The notes under the pieces are model-generated. The model saw only the letters and a list, made by a program, of their open reading frames with translations. It had not been told where the DNA came from and did not search any database. A program made the translations under genes and the position numbers. DNA of 25,056 nt from contig NW_008246101.1 of NCBI RefSeq assembly GCF_000281045.1, positions 366,080 to 391,135 on the forward strand. The letters run 5' to 3'. Within the stretch, counting starts at the first letter, position 1; each line of letters starts with the position of its first letter. This document shows positions 1 to 7,701 of the stretch, in pieces. The DNA comes from Saprolegnia diclina VS20 (taxonomy: Eukaryota; Oomycota; Saprolegniomycetes; Saprolegniales; Saprolegniaceae).

Positions 1-126
1 AGACGTCCGGGACGATGGTTGCGTCCGCACCAAGCGCACTGCTCGACGTCTGGAGCTTGGCGTCGACCGTCTTCTTGATGAGCTCGATGACGATAGCGGC
101 GACGATCGTGTCGGGACCACGTAGTA
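1..126 (-). CDS. Partial unidentified protein-coding gene running off the left edge
   Basis: On the minus strand an open frame from about 118 down to 1 reads DTIVAAIVIELIKKTVDAKL and then a serine-rich stretch ending at the window edge. It has the GC-rich third positions and helical look of the real genes nearby. A second open segment just upstream (ATG at 206-208, reading MLGLAVATTLRSLRKRF) is in another frame. The two could be joined by an intron I cannot place with confidence, or be separated by a one-base shift. I do not recognise the family. No function is proposed. The gene continues to the left, so its end is missing. Confidence 0.4.
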
Positions 127-314
127 GTCCTGGTCGCCGTTGGCGTTGGCATGGAGGAACCTCTTTCGCAAGCTGCGCAACGTTGTGGCTACAGCTAGCC
201 CGAGCATCTTGTCGATGCTACTCGCGTGGATGTCGACCGACCACGTAGTACGCAATACAAGAAGAGCGTTAGAGAGTCAACCACGCGGTATAATTAAGGT
301 CCGTCTTTGTCGGC
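127..314. other. Unresolved stretch upstream of the partial left-edge gene
   Basis: This stretch holds the possible first exon or 5' leader of the left-edge gene (minus strand) and the 3' flank of the carrier gene. The 12-mer GACCACGTAGTA occurs at 115-126 and again at 239-250, a direct repeat 124 bp apart. No RNA gene or recognisable protein was seen. Confidence 0.3.
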
Positions 315-1298
315 TTAGTTGTTTTCAAAGAAGGACGTGACGCGCATGACGACGGTCCACGTGATGGCTTGGCCGGGCGCCATACGCGTCAGGCGCGGGA
401 CAAGGCCCTTCCAGAGCGCGGCGTTGCCTTCCTCGCGCGCAATGACGCCAAACGCATGAACAAACCCGCGGTACTTGGGCTCGACGCCCTTGATCGTCTC
501 CTGTGCCATGAGCCGCGTCTTGATGACGTCCATGGGCGAGTTCAAGCACGGACCGAGCGAGCCCGCGACGAGACCGTTGATGAGCGTCTTCCAGACTTCG
601 AGCTGCTTGCCGTCGCCGTCCTCCTTTTTCCACACGTTCGAGTTGAGCCATGCAAACGCCATAAAGTTGAAGGCTTGGTTGCTGCCTTGGCGCGCCATGG
701 TCGGGATGTTGCCCTTCCAGAGCGCCGTGATTCCTTCGTTCGCGACGACCTTCTTGAGACAGTCGATCGGGCCCTTGTAGCGCCCGACGCCCACCTCTTG
801 CTGCAAGCGCGTCTTGACGACTTCGAACGGCGTCACAATCAGCACCGACTCGAGGCAGCCCGTGAGAAGACCCGCGGTGAAGTTGATGCCATTTGATGCT
901 TTCACGCCTTCGCCGGCGCCGAGGAGCTCCTTAAACTTGGCAAACGACCCAAAGCGCAGCGCGTACTTGAGCGTGAGGTGCATGATGAACGGCGAGAGAC
1001 CCTTGTAGAGCGCAGCGCCGCCTTCGGTGCGGTAGATCGTCTTGCCGCAGTCAATCATGCCCTTGTACTGCCCGGTCCGGTCGAGCTGGAGACGCGTCTT
1101 GGTCACGTCAAGCGGCTGGAGCATGCACGCCTCAACGACGCCGCCCGCCATGCCCGCGGCCATCTTGACGTACGGCGAGACCGGCTTGCCCTTGAGCTCC
1201 GTGGCCATCGCGTCCTTGAGCGGGCTCGTCGCCATCATCGGGGGCGTTCGGGGCGTCATGCTGCTGCTACTGCGAAGATGCGAAAATGGGTCGCTCAA
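315..1298 (-). CDS. Mitochondrial carrier, succinate/fumarate transporter type
   Basis: This 327-aa protein belongs to the SLC25 mitochondrial carrier family, which exchanges metabolites across the inner mitochondrial membrane. Three repeats each carry the carrier signature: PLDVTKTR, PFEVVKTR and PMDVIKTR. Segments such as LQPLDVTKTRLQLD, LTLKYALRFGS, VTPFEVVKTRLQQ and the late RLTRMAPGQAI closely resemble plant and yeast succinate/fumarate carriers (SFC1/ACR1), as recalled from memory. By homology it would bring succinate into mitochondria in exchange for fumarate. The first 40 residues are Ser/Pro/Met-rich and not part of the carrier fold. The gene is a single exon starting at ATG 1296-1298. 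Its promoter has four CCAAT boxes. A related tricarboxylate carrier is the main alternative for substrate. Confidence 0.9.
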   Translation of the reverse strand: MSDPFSHLRSSSSMTPRTPPMMATSPLKDAMATELKGKPVSPYVKMAAGMAGGVVEACMLQPLDVTKTRLQLDRTGQYKGMIDCGKTIYRTEGGAALYKGLSPFIMHLTLKYALRFGSFAKFKELLGAGEGVKASNGINFTAGLLTGCLESVLIVTPFEVVKTRLQQEVGVGRYKGPIDCLKKVVANEGITALWKGNIPTMARQGSNQAFNFMAFAWLNSNVWKKEDGDGKQLEVWKTLINGLVAGSLGPCLNSPMDVIKTRLMAQETIKGVEPKYRGFVHAFGVIAREEGNAALWKGLVPRLTRMAPGQAITWTVVMRVTSFFENN

Positions 1299-1960
1299 AG
1301 ATTTCCGTGGGCCCTTGCCTTCAAGCCCATGTCTCGTGCCATCTTTTTATTCCAGGACCCCTTTTTTACTAATATTGGCATGCGAGCCAATCAGGTGACG
1401 CCGATGCGCCCTGCTGCCATCTGATTGGCGCGTCGGTCACTGGCAGCCACCAGTAACCAATCATCGCGCCGGAAATGGTGACGAAACAGTCAACGAACTG
1501 ACTCAAATGGGGATCCGCCTAGGCGCGTCACGAGCGCGGATCGTGGACCGAGCCAATCAGCGCCAAGTTGAAGTGGCAAAAGATCGCGCGGGCCAAGCCG
1601 CCGCAACATCTTGTGGTCGACGGCAAACGCAGCGACGCCTTTCATATTCTTCAAGCGTGACGACCAAACCAGAAACCAGTTCGATTTGATCCAACGACAC
1701 TTGAGAGTCCTGCCCAGATTCTAGCATCCAGTGCATCCGGCGCGCTCTGTTCCCGCATCTGATCCCACGTGGTGCGGCGTCGCAAATGCAAGAGTCTGTG
1801 AATCTTGGCGTCTGCTTTGAATCCAAGTCCCATCCAAAATGGCGGCTCATGGCGGCCTTCCGAGTCTTCTCGAGCGTCCAACCGACCGGTCAACGGCCGC
1901 GTCGTGTAAATTTAGAAGACGATGCAATCGCTCCGCCAACATCACATTTCGATTTTGAAA
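1299..1960. other. Intergenic region between carrier and zinc-finger gene
   Basis: About 660 bp between divergent genes. Apart from the CCAAT cluster I see no RNA gene or repeat. Open frames on both strands here (for example 1557-1850 on the minus strand) lack the codon bias of the neighbours and match no family I know. The stretch just before the zinc-finger start is A/T-richer, as expected of a 5' leader. Confidence 0.5.
1387..1557. promoter_or_regulatory. Cluster of four CCAAT boxes between divergent genes
   Basis: NF-Y-type motifs lie at 1387-1391 (AGCCAATCAG), 1424-1428 (inverted, reads CGCCAATCAG on the minus strand), 1457-1461 (AACCAATCAT) and 1553-1557 (AGCCAATCAG). They sit 89-260 bp upstream of the carrier start. 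The next gene, on the plus strand, begins about 400 bp beyond the last box, so the cluster probably serves the carrier. Function is inferred from the motif only. Confidence 0.5.
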
Positions 1961-2299
1961 ATGGAGAAAGAGAGCGGGGAGCTGGAAATGTGGGAATGCC
2001 CCACGTGCACACTCCGCAACACCCTCACGGCCGAAGCCTGTGACGCGTGTGGCACAACGAGTCCCTTCGTACTGGCTGCAATGGCGCAACAAGACGCCGC
2101 CGCTGACGCCAAGGACATTGACGACGATGCGTCGTCGACGTCGACGCGACCTTCACGTGGCTCGTCCATCGAAGATGATTACAAGGCAGCGGCCCAGCTC
2201 GACCCGTGGGCACAAGCCGAAGATGAGTGGGCTGTCGTCGAAGCCACGCAAGCGACCAAAGTGAAACGCAAGGGCTCGGCCAAGACGTGCGAAGGCTAA
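1961..2299 (+). CDS. Small RanBP2-type zinc-finger protein
   Basis: This protein of about 112 aa starts MEKESGELEMWECPTCTLRN. It has one RanBP2-type zinc finger near the N-terminus, with pattern W-x-C-x2-C-x3-N-x6-C-x2-C (WECPTC..N..CDACG). Such fingers bind RNA, ubiquitin or Ran, so the ligand cannot be told. After the finger comes an acidic, Ser/Thr-rich linker, the motif LDPWAQAEDEWAVVE, and a short basic tail. An in-frame ATG at 1922 would add 13 residues. I prefer 1961 because its context (AAAATGG) is better and the segment before it looks like a leader. It is a single exon and shorter than most named members of the family. Confidence 0.75.
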   Translation: MEKESGELEMWECPTCTLRNTLTAEACDACGTTSPFVLAAMAQQDAAADAKDIDDDASSTSTRPSRGSSIEDDYKAAAQLDPWAQAEDEWAVVEATQATKVKRKGSAKTCEG

Positions 2300-2692
2300 T
2301 TTGATCGAATATACCAGCACGACGACCTGGTGAGACTCTGGCGGCCGATGGCGCCATGTGGTCAGCGCAGGCTACTAGAATCTCGTGCACGAATGGTTTG
2401 GATGCAAACGGAGCCCAGACGTCAGACCTTTGAGAGTTGAACGGAAGCAGGGCCTCCGAGGAAGAGGAGGGCACCATTGGAGCTCATCTGGGGCTTCACT
2501 TGTGGCGCCGGACAAGTCGCCACCCCTTCAAGATACCGTGGATGTACGTCTCGGTTTCATTGGCTATGTACGATGTACTAGTACGCTTGTATTTAAACTT
2601 GGAAATGTATTGGGTAGTACGGCTTGTACTGTACGGTACGGCAACGTTTGGCGATCCAACGCGACAATAAGATCTTACTTGGCAGGAGCAAG
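2300..2692. other. Intergenic region with GTAC-rich promoter segment
   Basis: About 390 bp between two plus-strand genes. From about 2565 to 2645 the sequence is strikingly rich in GTAC, including the perfect 10-bp palindrome GTACTAGTAC at 2575-2584. An inverted CCAAT box (ATTGG, 2559-2563) lies 130 bp upstream of the TPR gene start. No protein or RNA gene is supported. Confidence 0.45.
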
Positions 2693-3991
2693 ATGATGGA
2701 CACGGAAGCGACGGTCGACTTTTTCTCGCTGCACAGCCGCAAGAAGCGCGATGTGGACGTCGAGATGCTCGACTATGACTACGTCGAGAAGTGCACGGAC
2801 GCGGACTTGCTCAAGAACATCCTCGCCGTGCTGCAGTCGGGCAAAGAGGGCAAGTACCCGCAGCTCGAACGCGCGACCGAAGCCCAACTGCTCAAAGTCC
2901 TCCCGAAAGCCGAGCGTGACCGCATCGAACGACTCCAGTCTCAGCCGTCCTATTCGGACATCGACTCGGAGAAGGCGGCGCTTGCGTCGTGGGAGCGCGA
3001 CATGGAGCGCAAGCTGCAGCGGCTCGACGACGAAGCCCAGCGCGTTTCTGCACCACGGAATCGTCCGGCGGTGCGCGGTCGAGCGCAGCCAACAGACGCG
3101 TCACCGTCGCCGCTGATCCAAGAGGTGACAACCTCGAAGGCCAAGAAGCAGGCGATTCCTGCGTACGACTGGCAGTCGTGGGAAAAATATGATGTCGAAG
3201 CCGCCGAGCGCGAGCTGGATGCGGAGGAGCAACGCAAGCAAGACGACGCACGCCGACAGCGCGACGAACTTCAAGCGCGAACCGCGCGCCGCATGAAGGA
3301 GGCGCAAATGCCACTCTCGGTCGACCTTGACGTCCTCACGCTGACCGAGCGCGAGGTATACGCGCTCCATGAAAAGACCAAGGGCAACGAGTGCTTCAAG
3401 CTCGGCGAGAACGACGAAGCGATCTTGTATTACTCGCGGAGTCTTGCGTACGACCCGACCAGTGCGATCGTGCATGCCAACCGCGCGCTCACGCACCTCC
3501 GCCTCAAGAACTTCGCCAGCGCCGAGGATGACTGCAGCAGCGCCATCCAGCTGGACCCAACGTACACGAAAGCGTGGTCGCGTCGGGGTATGACGCGCTT
3601 CCGCCGTGGCAAGTACGCCGACGCCGTCAGCGATTTTACGCAGGCGCTAAGTCTCGAGCCAAGCAACCGCGAAGTTGAAAAGCTGTTGAAAAAGACAGAG
3701 GAAAAGTGGCTCGAAGTGGATGGGACGCGCGGCGGGACGCTCGTGCCCGAAGCACCCCCGATGGCGCCAGCAACGACGACCTTTAAGCGGTTCGAAATCA
3801 TCGAAGAAGACGAAGACGACGCCGAGGCCGTGCAATCGGCACCGACGACGTCGCAGCCGTTCAAGCGCTTCGAGATCATTGAAGACGACGATGATGAAGA
3901 TGACGATGATGATGAAGATGATGAAGATGACGGCAAGGTTCACGGGATCAAGCCAAGAGACGTGCCACGTTTCGAAGTGCTAGAAGACTAG
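2693..3991 (+). CDS. TPR co-chaperone protein, RPAP3/SPAG1-like
   Basis: This 432-aa protein starts at ATG 2693 (or the adjacent ATG 2696); the frame is open further upstream but without an ATG. Around residues 157-167 it has YDWQSWEKYDV, matching the D-Y-x-x-W-x-K-x-D-V motif before the TPR domain of RPAP3 and SPAG1. Residues about 223-342 form three TPR repeats (KTKGNECFKLGENDEAILYY, VHANRALTHLRLKNFASAED, TKAWSRRGMTRFRRGKYADA). RPAP3 and SPAG1 dock HSP70/HSP90 and work in the R2TP complex and in dynein arm assembly, so a cytoplasmic co-chaperone role is likely. The RPAP3 C-terminal domain is not visible, which favours a SPAG1-like or lineage-specific form. The tail instead has three copies of a K/P-R-F-E-I/V-I/L-E motif and an acidic run. 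Confidence 0.8.
   Translation: MMDTEATVDFFSLHSRKKRDVDVEMLDYDYVEKCTDADLLKNILAVLQSGKEGKYPQLERATEAQLLKVLPKAERDRIERLQSQPSYSDIDSEKAALASWERDMERKLQRLDDEAQRVSAPRNRPAVRGRAQPTDASPSPLIQEVTTSKAKKQAIPAYDWQSWEKYDVEAAERELDAEEQRKQDDARRQRDELQARTARRMKEAQMPLSVDLDVLTLTEREVYALHEKTKGNECFKLGENDEAILYYSRSLAYDPTSAIVHANRALTHLRLKNFASAEDDCSSAIQLDPTYTKAWSRRGMTRFRRGKYADAVSDFTQALSLEPSNREVEKLLKKTEEKWLEVDGTRGGTLVPEAPPMAPATTTFKRFEIIEEDEDDAEAVQSAPTTSQPFKRFEIIEDDDDEDDDDDEDDEDDGKVHGIKPRDVPRFEVLED
3881..3931 (+). repeat. GAT/GAA/GAC trinucleotide repeat coding an acidic tract
   Basis: A run of 17 codons, all GAT, GAC or GAA, encodes an unbroken Asp/Glu tract near the C-terminus of the TPR protein. It is an imperfect in-frame microsatellite, so its length may vary between strains without breaking the frame. 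Confidence 0.85.
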
Positions 3992-4062
3992 GCGCGCATT
4001 GGGGTGTATTGGCAAAGACTTGTGTATATAGCAGTATGCATATCTTATCGTCTCGCGTTGCA

Positions 4063-4527
4063 TTAGCCTTGCATGTGCACAACGCCAAGGCCGGGCTTGG
4101 CCGTCGATAAATAGTACGCGCGCGAGTCGCCCATCGAGAGCACGGCGGCCTTGACGATGTCGCCGGGATGGAAGAGGTCTTCGAGCACAATCTTGTCAAT
4201 GTCCATGGGCCGGACGTCTTCCTTGCGCAGCGTACCCGCAAACGGCTCGCGGAGCACGACGTCGTCGCGAACCGAGAGGATGTCGAGGAAGATTTGGGTC
4301 GTCGTGAGCTTCGTGACCTTGCAAATGACCGTGTCATCGAGCTGGAGCACATAGTCGGTCGCGATGCGCTTCCCGGCCGGTCGCCGGACGATGATCGCGT
4401 TGCCGACCGTCGCCGACGTGCCCGCCACGGAGGCGAAGATGCTTCCGTTGAGCACATACGTTCCGTCGCCCGCGGTCGTTGCGTCGCTCACGGCGCCCAA
4501 GCGCTGTCCTGGCAGCACCACCGACAT
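4063..4527 (-). CDS. CSL4: Exosome complex component CSL4
   Basis: This 154-aa protein starts MSVVLPGQRLGAV, aligning with the human EXOSC1 N-terminus (PGERL). The frame is open upstream to about 4608 but has no ATG there, so 4527 is the start. The N-terminal domain (GTYVLNGSIFASVAGT) is followed by an S1 RNA-binding domain (VLQLDDTVICKVTKL) and the hallmark GTLRKEDVR, then FHPGDIVKAAVLSMGD. CSL4 is a cap subunit of the RNA exosome, which processes and degrades RNA 3' to 5'. The protein stops at GLGVVHMQG. Human CSL4 continues about 40 residues with the last S1 strand and a conserved W/C segment, which I cannot find here. The gene is convergent with the TPR gene, 71 bp apart. Confidence 0.88.
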   Translation of the reverse strand: MSVVLPGQRLGAVSDATTAGDGTYVLNGSIFASVAGTSATVGNAIIVRRPAGKRIATDYVLQLDDTVICKVTKLTTTQIFLDILSVRDDVVLREPFAGTLRKEDVRPMDIDKIVLEDLFHPGDIVKAAVLSMGDSRAYYLSTAKPGLGVVHMQG

Positions 4528-4610
4528 CTTGTTGAATCCAAAGGAGTGACCGCCACCGAGCTCAAACGGTTCACAAACCGCAAAGTAGCGGTTAGACTTC
4601 AACGTCAACC

Positions 4611-4643
4611 GTACTTAAGCGGCATTGTCGACGGTACTTAAGC
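4611..4643. repeat. Direct repeat of GTACTTAAGC
   Basis: The 10-mer GTACTTAAGC occurs at 4611-4620 and 4634-4643, separated by 13 bp, about 85 bp upstream of the CSL4 start. Each copy contains the palindrome CTTAAG. It may be a paired regulatory site; this is only a pattern observation. Confidence 0.4.
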
Positions 4644-4854
4644 CGTACATTCAACTCCAAAATTGGATCACCGCCAGGGAGATAGCTAGCGCAGCGGTGG
4701 TCGACTGCTGCGCCGGGGTCGTGGCAGGCAGGGCACTGAAACAACGTGAGGCACCCCATGCTTGGGCTTCTGCAGGCGCGTCGCAGAAGAGAGAAGAACA
4801 ATGTTGATGGTGGATTTTGACGGTATTTACAGAGATATGGTTGGGAAGCGGGCG

Positions 4855-5271
4855 CTAGTTGTGGCGGAAGAGCGTTATGCACTTCTTGCCAACGTTAAAT
4901 TTGATGAAATTCTTGCTCTCGTACGTAAACGACACCTTGTACTCGGACCCGACGATGCAATGCCACGTCGGGCCGTACTTTTCTTCGAGCCAGAGCTAAT
5001 CGGATCATTGGGCGGCGTTGGATCGATGCGTCGTCTACCTTGAGGTGCTTGGAAATGTCCTTCTCGTCCGTGTACTGCTCCATGGCAATGCTGGCCTGCA
5101 TGAGGACATCGCTCTACAACCACAGCTCTAGGAGACGTCCAGCGTGATCCTAGCACCTTCATATCGCCATGCTCGTCCACTACATGGAGGGCGCCATGAG
5201 CTACCTAAGCCTTGGGCTTGCATGGACGTACTGTCGGTCTCCATTTGCTTGTTGTTGTCGCGGCTCGTCAT
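4855..5271 (-). CDS. Dynein light chain, LC8 type (four exons)
   Basis: Predicted coding exons on the minus strand are 5271-5232, 5179-5157, 5113-5039 and 4995-4855, giving 92 aa; LC8 proteins are about 89. All junctions keep frame, and the introns are 52, 43 and 43 nt with GT...TAG ends. The protein has AMEQYTDEKDISKHLK and then the LC8 core EKYGPTWHCIVGSEYKVSF and TYESKNFIKFNVGKKCITLF. LC8 is a dimeric hub of cytoplasmic and axonemal dyneins that also binds many other partners. The N-terminal 20 residues (MTSRDNNKQMETDMDEHGD) are charged and differ from canonical LC8, hinting at an axonemal-type variant. The last two exons are very secure; the first two rest on frame and splice logic. Confidence 0.87.
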
Positions 5272-5675
5272 GTTGCTGCCGGGCAATCTGCGATCGAAGT
5301 GAACCGTCGCGATCCGAAGATCTTGAATTTACCTGTATCAATCAATATGCGTATTTTACTCAATTTGGGAGACTTGATGGTTCTAGAACAATCTTTTTGG
5401 CCAATCCGAACGAGCGATTTCTGCACCAACCAAGCATCAGCCCACAAAGCGGGAATAAAAACAAGTTCAATTTAGGACTATTTTAAATACCTAACTTCTA
5501 TTCTTTATACAAAATACAAGATAATAGAGTTGGAGGAGAGAACAAATACAAAGAAATATGTCATTAAAATATGCCACCGCGTCATAACGGTTAAATTACG
5601 GTGAATCCGGTTAATTTGATGAGCTAATTCGGGGATGGAGGACCCCACTTTCTTTCCAGGAGCACCCCGAAGACC
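5272..5675. other. A/T-rich intergenic region upstream of GrpE
   Basis: About 400 bp between divergent genes. From about 5440 to 5620 the DNA is much richer in A/T than the rest of the window. It contains the heat-shock-type palindrome TTCTAGAA (5381-5388) and a CCAAT box (5401-5405). I see no coding sequence or RNA gene. Confidence 0.5.
5381..5388. promoter_or_regulatory. Heat-shock-element-like palindrome TTCTAGAA upstream of GrpE
   Basis: TTC-TA-GAA fits two inverted heat-shock-factor units (nTTCnnGAAn) and lies 288 bp before the GrpE ATG. The same 8-mer lies 267 bp before the CPN10 ATG. I see no other copy in the window. HSF binding is inferred. Confidence 0.45.
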
Positions 5676-6335
5676 ATGCTCGCCCGCCACGTTCTGACCA
5701 AGTCCCGCGCCATTGCGGCCGCCAGCGCCAAGCGCTCGTTCTTTCGCTCGTCCTTGGTGATGACGGAGAAGAAGGAAGGCGAAGGCGAGACTGCTGCGCC
5801 TGCCGCCGAAGAGGCTGCCCCGGAGGACCCCGTTGCCGCCCTCACGGCCGAAGTCGAGGCGTTGAAGGCCAAGAACGCCGAGCTCAGCGACAAGGTCCTC
5901 CGTGCCTTGGCGGATGCTGAGAACGTGCGCCGCATCTCGCGCCAGGACGTGAACAACGCCCGCGAATTCTCCATCTCCAAGTTTGCCAAGAGCCTCTTGG
6001 ACGTCTCGGACAACCTCAAGCGCGCTCATGAAAGCATCACGCTCGAGGAAATGTCGCCGGAACACAGCTTGGTCGCGATCAAGTCGCTCCACGAAGGCGT
6101 CGTCATGACGGACAAGGAGTTGCAGAAGGTCTTCAACTCGTACGGCATCAACAGCGTCGGCGCGGTCGGCGACAAGTTCGACCCCAACTTCCACGAGGCC
6201 ATGTTCGAGTACCCGGACGAGAAGCAGACGCCTGGCACCATTGGCCAGCTCTTGAAGGTCGGCTACTCGATCCACAGCCGCTGCTTGCGGCCGGCGCAAG
6301 TGGGCATTATCAAGGCCCCGCCCGCCCAGCAATAA
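5676..6335 (+). CDS. Mitochondrial GrpE nucleotide exchange factor (Mge1)
   Basis: This 219-aa single-exon protein is a GrpE homologue. The first 30 residues (MLARHVLTKSRAIAAASAKR and following) are rich in Arg, Lys, Ala and Ser without acidic residues, typical of a mitochondrial presequence. A low-complexity Glu/Ala segment follows, then a long coiled coil (VAALTAEVEALKAKNAEL) and the GrpE core: RALADAENVRR, FAKSLLDVSDNL, and the C-terminal FDPNFHEAMFEYPDEK and GYSIHSRCLRPAQVGI. In the matrix it would release ADP from mitochondrial Hsp70 during protein import and folding. Length and domain order match the family. The gene is convergent with the RtcB gene, 73 bp apart, and has a heat-shock-like motif upstream. 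Confidence 0.96.
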   Translation: MLARHVLTKSRAIAAASAKRSFFRSSLVMTEKKEGEGETAAPAAEEAAPEDPVAALTAEVEALKAKNAELSDKVLRALADAENVRRISRQDVNNAREFSISKFAKSLLDVSDNLKRAHESITLEEMSPEHSLVAIKSLHEGVVMTDKELQKVFNSYGINSVGAVGDKFDPNFHEAMFEYPDEKQTPGTIGQLLKVGYSIHSRCLRPAQVGIIKAPPAQQ

Positions 6336-6408
6336 GCACCTCACGTTTCGTAGATTTTCCCATGTTATAGACCCTAATGCACCTTTGACGCTATTCAACC
6401 TCATATTC

Positions 6409-7701
6409 CTAGTGGCCTTTGACGTTGAGCACGGTCTTTGCATGGGCCACAATGTCGGCGGTGGGCGCGAGCGCCGACGCAATCAGGTCCGCGTCACGGT
6501 ACGCCGACGGCCGTTCATCAAGCGTCGCCGGCAGTACGCAGGTCGAATATACGTCGCCCATCTCGGCGACAAAGCCGCGCATGGCGGCCGCCACGCCGCG
6601 CCCTTTCTGTGCGGCCCCCGCGCGCTTGCGCGCCCGCAGCCGCCCGCAGCCATGCGGCCCCGAGTAGTTCCACGACGCGTTGCTGCGCCCGCGACAGATT
6701 AGAATGCCGTCGCGCATGTTGAGGGCGACGACGCAGAGCTCGTCAGCGTGGCACCGAATCGCACCCTTGCGCAATACGAGGTCTCGGAAATCGATGTAGT
6801 TGTGCGTCGACTCGATGACGCGCGTCGCGTCATACGTCGCTGCCGTCGCATGCGAAAGCACGAGCGACAAGATGGCGCGGCGGTTCATGCGCGCATACGT
6901 CTGCGCCCAAATCATGTCGAAAAAATAGGCCGCGGCGGCCGCGCCCGCCAGCGCGCCACTGTGCGGCTGGACGCCCGTGATGTCGTCGTCATCACTGTGG
7001 CTGCGTGGTTGCGGTGCGCCACCACCCGCCGCTTGCTCGTAATGGTACCGCGCAATCTTTTGGCCAATGTTGCGGGACCCCGTGTGGACGGCCAGGTACA
7101 CTTCGTCGGTCGCCTCGCAGACGTTGACTTCGATGAAATGGTTGCCGCCGCCCAATGTGCCGAGTGCGCGAAGGTCGTAGTCGTAGTCGGACCGCGTCCG
7201 AGCGCAGAGAGCGCGCAAGTACGCGTCATTGTACGTGGGCATGTATGGCGTCAGGTCGAGCTGAAACTTGGCGCCAAAGGCGTCGACAAAGGCAACGGCG
7301 TCAACCTGCGCCTGGGCAAAGAACGGAGCGTACTGCGCCGGCGCAATCACTGGCGTCGCATGCACGCGGTCGTGGCCATTGCCCATGGGCACGACCTCCT
7401 GGATGACGCGATCGAGGCGCGCGAGCGACTGCTTCTTGGCGATCGCTGACGACGGCAGCGGGTGCAGCGCAACGCCACAGCCAATGTCTCCGCCAACGAG
7501 TCCCGGCAAGACATGTGGGGTCAAGTGGCACGTAAAGCCGACGCAGCACCCGTTGCCTTTGTGGGCATCCGGCATGATGCGTGCATGTGCGACCGAGGCA
7601 TGGGCCGCGATCGCTTCAATCTGCTTGAGCGTCTCGCGATCGAGATGGTCCTTCTCGAGGAACACGACGGCGTCGTTGGGAGCTTGGCCGATGGTAAACA
7701 T
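6409..7701 (-). CDS. RtcB-family RNA/DNA-end ligase, short bacterial-like type
   Basis: This protein of about 430 aa carries RtcB metal and nucleotide motifs: DAHKGNG (residues 45-51), GGDIGCG with Cys75, GGGNHF with His188, HTGSRNIG with His206, ESTHNYID with His300, RKGA (311-314) and HGCGR with His350, the likely guanylated histidine. RtcB enzymes join RNA ends by a GTP- and Mn-dependent route, used in tRNA splicing or repair. The segment NMRDGILICRGRSNASWNYSGPHGCGR-like (about 328-354) resembles short bacterial RtcB paralogues more than the 505-aa eukaryotic tRNA ligase, so its substrate is uncertain. I start at ATG 7699-7701. An in-frame ATG at 7828-7830 would add 43 residues that could be a targeting peptide. 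Two Ala/Gly-rich or acidic insertions (225-240, 250-259) are unusual. Confidence 0.9.
   Translation of the reverse strand: MFTIGQAPNDAVVFLEKDHLDRETLKQIEAIAAHASVAHARIMPDAHKGNGCCVGFTCHLTPHVLPGLVGGDIGCGVALHPLPSSAIAKKQSLARLDRVIQEVVPMGNGHDRVHATPVIAPAQYAPFFAQAQVDAVAFVDAFGAKFQLDLTPYMPTYNDAYLRALCARTRSDYDYDLRALGTLGGGNHFIEVNVCEATDEVYLAVHTGSRNIGQKIARYHYEQAAGGGAPQPRSHSDDDDITGVQPHSGALAGAAAAAYFFDMIWAQTYARMNRRAILSLVLSHATAATYDATRVIESTHNYIDFRDLVLRKGAIRCHADELCVVALNMRDGILICRGRSNASWNYSGPHGCGRLRARKRAGAAQKGRGVAAAMRGFVAEMGDVYSTCVLPATLDERPSAYRDADLIASALAPTADIVAHAKTVLNVKGH

Noticed and set aside
4528-4608. N-terminal extension of CSL4
   Set aside because: The upstream frame has no ATG, and family N-termini align with the start at 4527.
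5505-6482. Long open frame of 325 codons on the minus strand
   Set aside because: It is the antisense of GrpE. High GC third positions create long open antisense frames; its protein has no domain.
7269-7280. Second E2F-like TTGGCGCCAA sequence
   Set aside because: It lies inside the RtcB coding region and is explained by its codons; no promoter context.
6748-7449. Open frame of 233 codons on the plus strand
   Set aside because: Antisense of the RtcB gene and without a recognisable domain.
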